DNA of 64,000 nucleotides. Source: Spirochaetota bacterium (GTDB lineage: Bacteria; Spirochaetota; Spirochaetia; Treponematales; Treponemataceae). The notes beneath the pieces are model-generated. The model was not told the origin of the DNA and did no database searches. It saw only the letters and a program-made list of their open reading frames with translations. A program made the position numbers and the translations under genes. The stretch is from contig JAEEQG010000007.1 of the NCBI GenBank assembly GCA_016285185.1, positions 19,463 to 83,462 of the forward strand, read 5' to 3'. This document shows, piece after piece, positions 1-7,035 of this stretch (positions are counted from its first letter, which is position 1; each line of letters begins with the position of its first letter).

Positions 1-614
1 ATATCATCAACTAAATAAGATTTTGAATTAGGAGAAACAGAAACTGATGAAACAATTTCCGCGAGTTTTGCAAACGGGAGTTCTGTTCCTACAACGCCTA
101 TGAATCTGTTCTGTTTATCATATACGGCGCGTGAAAAAATGATGCATTTATCATTATCAATATGCGAGTTATTTACAACAGCCGCAAAAATAGTATCTTT
201 AGCGTCTCTCGCACCTGTGTACCATGCCGCATTCGTATAATCAAAATCTTTTGGTGCGGTCCAGTTATCATTTGTCATAAAACTTGAGTAACCGTTCCGA
301 CCAAAGAAGAATTCAACACATTGAGGATAATTCTTTGCGAACACTTTAAGTAAGTATGAAATATTTTCAGCACTTGTATCGCTTACTATAGATTCTGCAA
401 GTGAATTAACACCTATGGAAGGAGTTTCAAATGCAATCTTTGTTTCATACTGCACCTGATCATTTGCCCATTGTGCTTTTTCTGAAACATTCTGTTCCAG
501 AACCATATTAAGAATGAATAATGTTGAAAAAGTTGCGTAGATTGCGATGATTGCAAGCGGCAAAATAATACTAAGAACCTGTTTGAAACTAAGTGAAAAT
601 AATTTCTTTTTCAT
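1..614 (-). CDS. Methyl-accepting chemotaxis protein, N-terminal part (cut by window edge)
   Basis: The frame is open from the ATG at 614 to the left edge (about 204 residues), so the C-terminal signalling part lies outside. It starts MKKKLFSLSFKQ, followed by one membrane helix (about residues 11-35) and a periplasmic dCache-like sensor with the block 'AAWYTGARDAKDT' and later 'IGVVGTELPFAKL'. The layout is that of a membrane chemoreceptor. A good ribosome site (AAGGAGAACA) sits just before the ATG. The Arg of the amino-acid-binding dCache motif, which is present in the neighbouring receptor, is absent here, so a different ligand or indirect sensing is likely. The receptor identity rests on the sensor layout and on the adjacent paralogue. 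Confidence 0.8.
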   Translation of the reverse strand, partial: MKKKLFSLSFKQVLSIILPLAIIAIYATFSTLFILNMVLEQNVSEKAQWANDQVQYETKIAFETPSIGVNSLAESIVSDTSAENISYLLKVFAKNYPQCVEFFFGRNGYSSFMTNDNWTAPKDFDYTNAAWYTGARDAKDTIFAAVVNNSHIDNDKCIIFSRAVYDKQNRFIGVVGTELPFAKLAEIVSSVSVSPNSKSYLVDD

Positions 615-637
615 GTGTTCTCCTTAATTATAGAAAA

Positions 638-666
638 ATTATAACACGGGATTATTGAATTGTAAA
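638..666 (-). promoter_or_regulatory. Sigma-70-type promoter for the left chemoreceptor
   Basis: On the minus strand TTTACA (666-661) is followed after 17 bases by TATAAT (643-638), preceded by TG one base earlier (extended -10). It lies between the end of the second receptor gene and the ATG at 614, so the left receptor can be transcribed independently. Confidence 0.65.
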
Positions 667-682
667 AAAGCGATTTACTTTA

Positions 683-2452
683 TCAACTCAAGTCCTCCGC
701 GATTGATTTTAAGTTCTCCGATGCGGTGGAAATACTTCCTGTCGCAGCCGTAAATTTTTCAACGCCTGAAGCAATCTCTCTCAGTGTGATAAGAATTTGC
801 TCGCTGGCAAGCGCCTGCTGCTGAATAATTGTGGTGATGTCGCCGGCACTTTCCGCTGTGATTTCGGACGCATTCTTAATACTGCTGAACCTCGCTTCAA
901 GGCTTTTAGCGTTGTCAACACCTGCCTTTATTTTTTCGGTACCGCTTTCACTCGCAAGAATAAGACTATCGGACGAATCCTGAATTTCGTTTATCCGTTC
1001 CTTTATTTCTTTTGTGCCGTCGATGATGCCGTCAGCAAGGCGGCGGATTTCGCTTGCGACAATATGAAAGTTCTTTCCTGCTTCACCAGCGCTTGAAGCT
1101 TCAAGTTCTGCATTGAATGCGATTATTTTTGCCTGATCCGCTACGGAATTAATAAGCGTTACAATGTCCCAGATGTTTTCAATTTTATCACCGAGTGATT
1201 TGATGCCGTTGATGGTAGTCTGGTTTGCAAGCGCAATTTCGTGCAGCTGGCGGACGTTTTCTTCGAGATATGAAACACCTTCGGCAACATCGCCGCTCGT
1301 TTTGCTTGCAACGCCCGAAACATCTTTGATTTTTGTGGAAATGTTTTCGGAGAGGGCAGTGTTGTCTTCCATTGTGGCGACAATTTCTTTTACAGCCGTG
1401 CTCTGGTTCTGCGCAGTAGCCGCATTTTCTTTGGAAGAAACAACAAGATTCTGTGTTTCGGCAAACAGCTTTTCACTCAAAGATTCTTCCTTTGAGCGCA
1501 TATTCTTCATTATTAGACCGGTAATGGTCATAATTACTATGAAAAGCACAAAGAACGATACGGCAAGCAGACGTGAAACCTGTCTTGTGTTTGCATTTAC
1601 ATCGCTCTCAAGTTTACCCAGTACATAGTACCAGCCCGTAGTCTTCATGGGCATGGCGATGAACCTGTATTTTTTACCGTCCATTTTGCCGTATACAATA
1701 TCATCGTGCTCAGAAATCAGTTTTTCTCCGAGCGTTTTGTATATGCCGCCTTCGACACTGAGAATATTTTCGTCGGGCGTGTATTTTTCGTGCATAAAAA
1801 AGTTGCCTTCCGGCGACAGAATGAACGACTGGTCAGTTTCAGCGGTCTTAAGGCTGCTTAACAGCCTCAGAAGGTCAGTCAGCGGATAGTCAAATGCAAC
1901 AACACCGTCCAGTTCACCGTTTTTATAAACCGCCTGTGAAAATGTAACAACAAGGTCGCCGGTAAAAGCGTCAATATACACATCTGAATAGAACATGCCG
2001 CCCTGGCGCTGTACGGCACCCTTGTACCAGCCGCGGCTTGTAGGATCGTAGCCTTCGGGAAGCGTGAGGTTTGGGGTTGTAAACATAGTTTTGTTGGTAC
2101 GGCAACCATAAAAGCCCGAAAACTCTGGATATGCGAGCGACATATTTACGAACACCTTTTCGGTATCAGCATCACTTTTGTAATAGCCATCCTTAAAGAC
2201 CCATGCGATTGCTTCGGTCATCTTCATGGGCGCGGTAAGTTCGTTTTCAAGCTCAAGAACACATTTTTGCGTATGTGTCTGCATAAAAGAAGAAACTTGT
2301 CTGCCGGAAAAACGCGAAACAAAAGATGTTGCAATAATGGTTGTAAGTACAAAAAACAATGCAACCGGTACGCCAATCATAATCAGTGATTTTTTTACGA
2401 ATGTCATACCTTTTTCTTTGAGTGGGCTGCTTTTCTTAAACAAGCCTTTCAA
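683..2452 (-). CDS. Methyl-accepting chemotaxis protein, dCache sensor with amino-acid motif
   Basis: A chemoreceptor of about 589 residues. It has a membrane helix at about 23-45, a periplasmic dCache sensor to about 290, a second helix at about 295-316, then a cytoplasmic coiled coil without a clear HAMP domain. The sensor has Y135, R140, W142 and D188 in the spacing of the dCache amino-acid-binding motif, so an amino-acid ligand is inferred. The signalling tip reads QAKIIAFNAELEASSAGE where most receptors have QTNLLALNAAIEAARAGE; the Glu and Asn are kept but the Asn, Leu and Arg contacts are changed. The start at 2452 is TTG with a weak ribosome site; an ATG at 2407 (MTFVKK) is possible. 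It lies 27 bases after the deaminase gene. Confidence 0.9.
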   Translation of the reverse strand: MKGLFKKSSPLKEKGMTFVKKSLIMIGVPVALFFVLTTIIATSFVSRFSGRQVSSFMQTHTQKCVLELENELTAPMKMTEAIAWVFKDGYYKSDADTEKVFVNMSLAYPEFSGFYGCRTNKTMFTTPNLTLPEGYDPTSRGWYKGAVQRQGGMFYSDVYIDAFTGDLVVTFSQAVYKNGELDGVVAFDYPLTDLLRLLSSLKTAETDQSFILSPEGNFFMHEKYTPDENILSVEGGIYKTLGEKLISEHDDIVYGKMDGKKYRFIAMPMKTTGWYYVLGKLESDVNANTRQVSRLLAVSFFVLFIVIMTITGLIMKNMRSKEESLSEKLFAETQNLVVSSKENAATAQNQSTAVKEIVATMEDNTALSENISTKIKDVSGVASKTSGDVAEGVSYLEENVRQLHEIALANQTTINGIKSLGDKIENIWDIVTLINSVADQAKIIAFNAELEASSAGEAGKNFHIVASEIRRLADGIIDGTKEIKERINEIQDSSDSLILASESGTEKIKAGVDNAKSLEARFSSIKNASEITAESAGDITTIIQQQALASEQILITLREIASGVEKFTAATGSISTASENLKSIAEDLS

Positions 2453-2479
2453 ACTGCTGCCGAATAATTTACCATGCAG

Positions 2480-3538
2480 TCATATCTTTTCTTTTTTCCA
2501 TTTTTTTATTACCAATTCATTGAACGAACGCTTTTTGTCTTCATCAAGGAATGACGCGTCGAACGAATTGTGTATAATTTGTTTAAGTTCTTTTAATTTA
2601 AAACCTGTTTGGGAATACATATTCCAGTATTCGTCCAAAAGTTCTGCGCCAAAAAACAGCGGATCGTCTGAGTTGAGCGTAACAACAATTCCTTTGTCAA
2701 AAAAAGTTCGAATTGGATGTTCTGAAATTGATTTTACGTATTTTTGGGTAAATACGTTGCTTGTGGGGCATACTTCAAGCGGAATTTTACGTTTTGCAAG
2801 AGTCTGCATCAGTTCTTCGTCCAGTGCCGCCGAAGTTCCATGTCCTATGCGCGCCGCATGAAGAATATTGATGGAATCCCAGATTGATTCAGAACCAGCG
2901 TCTTCTCCGGCATGAGCTACCGTTACAAGGCCGTTTTTGCGGGCTTTGTCAAATACGTTGCCGAACAATTTTGCAGGACCTTTCTGCTCGGAACCTCCCA
3001 GTCCTATTCCTATAATTTCAGGAATGCGGTATGCAAGCAGAAGCTGAAGGTTCTTTTCTGCGTTTTCAAAACCAAAAGTGCGCGAAACATCAATTAAGAG
3101 GCGAACGTCTATTCCTGTTTCTTCCTTTATTTTAAGTACATTTCGATGATACGTATCTATCAGTTCTGAAAAATCCCAGCCTTTTTTTATGAATGCGCTC
3201 GGTGCAGCAAAAACTTCCGCGTAACAAATGCCGTTCCGTACGAGGTAATCGGCAAGGTCAGCAAACACATAGTCAAAATCGGAAGGATCTTCGTACAAGT
3301 CCTGAACCTCAAGGTATGCCTGAATAAAACCGTTGAGATCCGAATAAGTAAACATTTCTGTAATTGCAGTATCTGCCTGTTCTGCGGTTGCGTCCGGGTG
3401 TCTGCGTTGGTAAAAACGACAGATTGTCTGACGGCTTATTACGGCTTCGAGGTGCAGGTGCAGTTCCGCTTTAGGAATTTGCTTGAAAAAAGTATAGAAT
3501 TCTTCTTTTGCGAGATAAGGTTTGCGAGCGCGTTTCAT
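2480..3538 (-). CDS. add: Adenosine deaminase family protein (adenosine or adenine deaminase)
   Basis: Zinc-dependent amidohydrolase of 352 residues that hydrolyses the 6-amino group of a purine. Visible active-site elements are H27 and H29 in HLHLE, H209 and E212 in HAGE, H233 in IGHGT, the block EVCPTSNV, and D291-D292 in NSDDP; these match the metal ligands and proton donor of the family. The residue after the second His pair is Glu (E31) instead of the Asp usual in classical adenosine deaminases. Related adenine deaminases also have Glu there, so the substrate is uncertain. The ATG at 3538 has an AGGAGA site seven bases upstream, and a promoter lies in the gap before it. It probably serves purine salvage. 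Confidence 0.85.
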   Translation of the reverse strand: MKRARKPYLAKEEFYTFFKQIPKAELHLHLEAVISRQTICRFYQRRHPDATAEQADTAITEMFTYSDLNGFIQAYLEVQDLYEDPSDFDYVFADLADYLVRNGICYAEVFAAPSAFIKKGWDFSELIDTYHRNVLKIKEETGIDVRLLIDVSRTFGFENAEKNLQLLLAYRIPEIIGIGLGGSEQKGPAKLFGNVFDKARKNGLVTVAHAGEDAGSESIWDSINILHAARIGHGTSAALDEELMQTLAKRKIPLEVCPTSNVFTQKYVKSISEHPIRTFFDKGIVVTLNSDDPLFFGAELLDEYWNMYSQTGFKLKELKQIIHNSFDASFLDEDKKRSFNELVIKKWKKEKI

Positions 3539-3563
3539 GCAATTCTCCTGTGTATATAAAAAA

Positions 3564-3572
3564 ATTATAACA
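3564..3572 (-). promoter_or_regulatory. Extended -10 promoter element for the deaminase gene
   Basis: The minus strand reads TGTTATAAT (3572-3564), an extended -10, about 25 bases before the ATG at 3538. The -35 region is poor. The core GTGTTATAATTTTT is the same as at the chemoreceptor promoter near 638. Confidence 0.5.
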
Positions 3573-3624
3573 CAGTTTTTTACAATGTGTGAGAAAACTT
3601 TATCGAAAATAGAAGAAAAAAAGT

Positions 3625-4260
3625 CTAACTGTAATACGAAAGGGATTTTTCCATTTTGGAGAATGTAAACGAAACAACCCAGTTCATTACAAAATAGAAC
3701 GCACCCGCAATAAAAATAGGCATGGTAGAAAACTCGCGGCTTGCAGCGTTCTGTGCAGCGCGGAATAACTCCGCAACACCGATTGTCTGGGCAAGCGCAG
3801 TATCTTTTACAAGTGTAATAACTTCGTTGCCTGCTGCCGGAAGTATACGTTTGAAAACCTGAGGGAGGATAATTCGAAAGAAAGTTTTTGCCTTTGTTAG
3901 TCCCAGCATTTGTGCTGCCTCATACTGGCCCCTTGGAATGGATTCTATTCCTCCGCGGTAGATTTCGGCAAAGTAACATGCATAATTTATGGAAAACGCT
4001 ATTATTGCTGCAACAAAACGGTCATAAGAAATTTTTAGAATGTAATATGGTGCAAAATAGATAAAAATGAGCTGAAGAATAAGTGGTGTTCCCCTTATGA
4101 CAAGCATGAGAGCTTTTACCGGCAGATTTATAATCTTTATTTTGCTCATTCTGCCGAAAGAGATTATCAATCCTAAGGGGATAGAAAACAATAATGTAAG
4201 AAAAAATACTTTCAGGGAAACAACCGTCCCTGAAAGCATTGCCATAAAAAGTTTCTGCAT
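3625..4260 (-). CDS. Amino-acid ABC transporter permease (HisM/GlnP type)
   Basis: Inner-membrane permease of 211 residues for polar amino acids. It has about five membrane helices and the family's cytoplasmic EAA loop (GQYEAAQMLGLTKAKTF followed by IILPQ), where the ATPase docks. The N-terminus is 'MQKLFMAMLSGTVVSLKVF', typical of the His/Gln/Arg permease group. Its ATG (4260) overlaps the stop of the binding-protein gene by one base (TAATG), so translation is coupled. No ATPase gene is beside it: the next gene is the deaminase with its own promoter. The ATPase is therefore expected elsewhere in the genome. Confidence 0.93.
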   Translation of the reverse strand: MQKLFMAMLSGTVVSLKVFFLTLLFSIPLGLIISFGRMSKIKIINLPVKALMLVIRGTPLILQLIFIYFAPYYILKISYDRFVAAIIAFSINYACYFAEIYRGGIESIPRGQYEAAQMLGLTKAKTFFRIILPQVFKRILPAAGNEVITLVKDTALAQTIGVAELFRAAQNAASREFSTMPIFIAGAFYFVMNWVVSFTFSKMEKSLSYYS

Positions 4261-5069
4261 TATTTACCGATTACGGATTTTTCTTCGTTAAACCATTTCA
4301 GGTCGATTTTCTTCATTGTTCCGTCTTTCACCATTGCTTCGAGTTCAGCCTGAACAGCATCACGAAGAGCAATATCATTTTTGCGGAAACCAACGCCATA
4401 CTGTTCGGATGCAACTGCTTCGTCAAGAATTACAAAGGCTTTTCCGTCTTTCTTAATAGCGGACTGTGCAACGCCAATGTCGAGTATAACGCCGTCAACG
4501 CCTTTAACTTCAAGGTCCATAAGTGCAGTAAGGTTGTCTTTGAATTCAACAACATCCTTGAGAGAAGCTTTAAATTCCGGTGCGGAATCCAATGCGTCAG
4601 CTGCGCTTGAACCTGCCTGGAGTCCGATTTTCTTTCCTTTGAGGTCGGCAAGCTTTTTGTAGCCGGAATCTTTTCTTACGGCAACAATCTGTGAGTTGTC
4701 AACATATGCGGCTGTGAATGCCATTGCGGCAAGACGTTCATCGTTGATTGTAAAACCATTCCAGATGCAGTCAATGTTACCTGTGTTAAGTTCCATCTCT
4801 TTTGCATTCCAGTCAATCGGCTGGCATACAAGTTTTACACCAAGTCTTTTGCATACTTCTGCAGCAAGATCTATATCGTAACCAACAATATTGTTGTCTT
4901 CATCACGATAACCATATGGAGGAAAAGAGTCATCAAGACCAAGGATAAAAGTTCCTCTTTCCTTAATTTTTGCAAGGGAATTGTCATTTGAAGACTTGTC
5001 TTTTTTCCCGAATGCAAAAATGGAACACATACATAAAAGTGCTGTTAATGTAAGAATTAGACGTTTCAT
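4260..5069 (-). CDS. Amino-acid ABC transporter substrate-binding protein
   Basis: Periplasmic solute-binding protein family 3 (269 residues). A positively charged start and hydrophobic stretch (about 1-20, with Cys13 and Cys15) form an export signal; a lipoprotein is plausible, but the exact lipobox is unclear. The mature part begins with 'LAKIKERGTFILGLDDSFPP' and contains 'NNIVGYDIDLAAEVCKRLGV', the ligand-binding start of polar amino-acid receptors. It is the first gene of a two-gene unit with the permease and has a strong promoter upstream (5100-5128) and a GGAGAACTT site. The amino acid bound cannot be told from sequence. Confidence 0.93.
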   Translation of the reverse strand: MKRLILTLTALLCMCSIFAFGKKDKSSNDNSLAKIKERGTFILGLDDSFPPYGYRDEDNNIVGYDIDLAAEVCKRLGVKLVCQPIDWNAKEMELNTGNIDCIWNGFTINDERLAAMAFTAAYVDNSQIVAVRKDSGYKKLADLKGKKIGLQAGSSAADALDSAPEFKASLKDVVEFKDNLTALMDLEVKGVDGVILDIGVAQSAIKKDGKAFVILDEAVASEQYGVGFRKNDIALRDAVQAELEAMVKDGTMKKIDLKWFNEEKSVIGK

Positions 5070-5099
5070 AAGTTCTCCGAGTAGTTTAAATATATTGAG

Positions 5100-5128
5100 A
5101 TTTTAGTCTAAATAATTGTTATTATCAA
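5100..5128 (-). promoter_or_regulatory. Sigma-70 promoter for the amino-acid transporter genes
   Basis: TTGATA (5128-5123), a 17-base spacer and TAAAAT (5105-5100) on the minus strand, about 30 bases before the ATG at 5069. Confidence 0.7.
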
Positions 5129-5134
5129 GTGTAC

Positions 5135-6349
5135 TTAATGTTCAAAAGTGTCAAAAAAGGCTCCGACATCGATGCCATTTACCTTTACACCTTTTTTATA
5201 CAGTTTGAGAAGATTGTTCCTTCCCTCTCGTAAATGTTGCGAAGTTATACCGTAATTTATGGAACTGTCTGCTTCCAAAAAGGCGGCTATGTGATCAGAA
5301 GCACGTACAAGTTTACCGTCTACAGGAAAATAAGAGGCACTGTTAAATTTGGTGTTAAGGTCTTCAAATGAAACATGCTGAACATTTACATCGGCAAATC
5401 GGATTCGGTTTTCAAATTCATCGCTTGTAAAATAGAGAAGTTCTTCCGCATAAAAGTCTTCCATAAGCGGATACAATTCTTCATGCACGATTTTGTCTTC
5501 TATGTCTTTGACAATGGAAGGAAGTTCCCGTGTTGCCTGTTTTACCGGCGAGATAATGTCGCGGGTAACAGCTTCCGGCAGATCGTGGAATAAAGCTGAA
5601 AAAAAGTTGTTGTAGACACGAGCTTTACACATTTCAGCGCCACATTCCCGTCCGAGTATCAGGGTAATGATGGCGACAAAAAATGAATGACCTAAAACCG
5701 TTGTCTTGGGAACTCTCGGAGTTTGGTTCCATCTTGTCTGAAACCTTAATTTTTCTATCATAAGCAGAAATTCATAAGGTTTCTGTTTTGTCAAAAGCAG
5801 CTGAAGTCCTTTAAAATCCAAATACTCACCTATATCCTCATTCAGTTCCTTTTCTATTTTTGCCAGTCGGATTGATTCATTAAGAGGCGCAAGCATTTCG
5901 AATTCACGCATGGTTGAATATTTGTGTGCAGCTCTGAATATGCGCATTTCAAGAGTTTCCTCCTGCTGCTTGTTTGTGTTCTGGTCAATGTATTTTTTGA
6001 ACTTGTATTTTAAATCTTCATCCGTGATAAGTGTTTCGTACTGTTCAAACACCCATTCATTGAGTTTTGCATATTCTGCCGGATACTGTTTGCGTATCAT
6101 TCTTTGTACGGGAGATTTTATGTCACACAAGGCGATTTTTCGGAGCAGTTCAAAAAGAGAAGCATATATCAACCATTCCCAGTCAATCTTCTTACCTTTT
6201 TGTTCTTCAAATTTACCAATTATATAAACCAGAACCATTTTTTCGGCTGACTTGTCCATCTCGATGAGATCAAAGGGTCTTATAAGATCGTTCCAGCGTT
6301 CAATGGAAAAACCTTCAAAAATTTTTAGTGCAAAATCTTTTTGTAACAT
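5135..6349 (-). CDS. HD-domain phosphohydrolase (YfbR-like), with long N-terminal extension
   Basis: Protein of 404 residues. The C-terminal half has the metal-binding residues of an HD phosphohydrolase: H221 (LGHSFF), H255-D256 (ALFHDLPEAVTRDI) and D352 (ASDHIAAFLEA). The LFHDLPEA form and the distal Asp resemble YfbR-type 5'-deoxynucleotidases, which dephosphorylate dNMPs. The first 190 or so residues are alpha-helical with no family that I recognise. The gene is divergent from nrdR across 224 bases, a neighbourhood consistent with nucleotide metabolism, though a dNMP substrate is an inference. It has its own promoter at 6368-6396. Confidence 0.8.
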   Translation of the reverse strand: MLQKDFALKIFEGFSIERWNDLIRPFDLIEMDKSAEKMVLVYIIGKFEEQKGKKIDWEWLIYASLFELLRKIALCDIKSPVQRMIRKQYPAEYAKLNEWVFEQYETLITDEDLKYKFKKYIDQNTNKQQEETLEMRIFRAAHKYSTMREFEMLAPLNESIRLAKIEKELNEDIGEYLDFKGLQLLLTKQKPYEFLLMIEKLRFQTRWNQTPRVPKTTVLGHSFFVAIITLILGRECGAEMCKARVYNNFFSALFHDLPEAVTRDIISPVKQATRELPSIVKDIEDKIVHEELYPLMEDFYAEELLYFTSDEFENRIRFADVNVQHVSFEDLNTKFNSASYFPVDGKLVRASDHIAAFLEADSSINYGITSQHLREGRNNLLKLYKKGVKVNGIDVGAFFDTFEH

Positions 6350-6367
6350 TTAAAACTCCGTAATCCT

Positions 6368-6396
6368 ATGCTAACATTTCTGTTATGAATTTGCAA
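6368..6396 (-). promoter_or_regulatory. Promoter for the HD phosphohydrolase gene
   Basis: TTGCAA (6396-6391), a 17-base spacer and TAGCAT (6373-6368) with an upstream TG, on the minus strand. The rest of the 224-base divergent region up to nrdR holds two NrdR boxes; nothing else was seen. Confidence 0.5.
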
Positions 6397-6496
6397 ATTT
6401 GGTAAGGAATTTTTTATTGTGAATTCTCCAGAATCTCATTTTTGACATATATCTCAAAAGCCGTATTTTTTTTTGAGTCCAAAATAGAAAAAATGC

Positions 6497-6525
6497 TTGA
6501 CTTTATATATAGTGTGATGTAGGCT
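6497..6525 (+). promoter_or_regulatory. Candidate nrdR-nrdD promoter
   Basis: TTGACT (6497-6502), a 17-base spacer and a weak TAGGCT (6520-6525). The -35 hexamer overlaps the upstream NrdR box, so a bound repressor would block it. An alternative start using TTGTAG at 6525 and a -10 inside the second box cannot be excluded. Confidence 0.4.
6500..6515. promoter_or_regulatory. NrdR box 1 upstream of nrdR
   Basis: The 16-mer ACTTTATATATAGTGT matches the NrdR box pattern (ACACTATATATAGTGT-like palindrome) on its right half fully and its left half partly. It starts 41 bases before the second box, about four helical turns. Confidence 0.8.
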
Positions 6526-6540
6526 TGTAGAGATGAGTAT

Positions 6541-6556
6541 ACCACTATATGTGGTT
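6541..6556. promoter_or_regulatory. NrdR box 2 upstream of nrdR
   Basis: ACCACTATATGTGGTT, a near-perfect palindrome that fits the NrdR operator pattern, 18 bases before the nrdR start codon. With box 1 it makes the paired operator typical of NrdR-controlled promoters and implies autoregulation. Confidence 0.8.
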
Positions 6557-6573
6557 AACCTCTGGGGTGGGTT

Positions 6574-7035
6574 ATGCGTTGCCCGTATTGTGGCAGTTTT
6601 GATGATAAAGTAATAGAATCTCGTACTATGGCCAACGGTGAAAGTATCCGCAGAAGAAGAGAATGTATCAGCTGCGGTTATCGTTTTACCAGTTACGAAC
6701 ATATAGAAGAAAAGCAGTTCATGGTAGTAAAGCGTGACGGAAGACGACAACCGTTTGACCGTACAAAGCTTGAAAAAGGCATTGAACGTGCCTTGGAAAA
6801 AAGAGCTGTTTCCAATACAGAAATCGACAATATAGTAAACGACATTCAAGACAAAGCCGTAATGAAAGGCAAAATCTCAAATGAAATAACAACCCGGGAA
6901 CTTGGGGATTTAGTTTTGGAAAAACTATTTGAAACAGATAAAGTAGCTTATATACGATTTGCTTCTGTGTATCGTCACTTTGAAAACATTGATGAATTTA
7001 TACAAGAGGTAAAAAATGTGGGAGGATTAGGGTGA
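6574..7035 (+). CDS. nrdR: Transcriptional repressor NrdR
   Basis: Nucleotide-sensing repressor of ribonucleotide reductase genes (153 residues, the usual length). A zinc ribbon occupies residues 1-35 with CPYC (3-6) and CISC (31-34), and its start 'MRCPYCGSFDDKVIESR' is diagnostic. An ATP-cone follows (about 48-138, from VVKRDGRRQPFDR), which senses dATP/ATP. A GGGGTGGG ribosome site precedes the ATG. The gene overlaps nrdD by four bases (GTGA), so repressor and enzyme are made together. Paired NrdR boxes in front of it, and another pair before the glycyl-radical gene at 9295, define the local regulon. Confidence 0.98.
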   Translation: MRCPYCGSFDDKVIESRTMANGESIRRRRECISCGYRFTSYEHIEEKQFMVVKRDGRRQPFDRTKLEKGIERALEKRAVSNTEIDNIVNDIQDKAVMKGKISNEITTRELGDLVLEKLFETDKVAYIRFASVYRHFENIDEFIQEVKNVGGLG

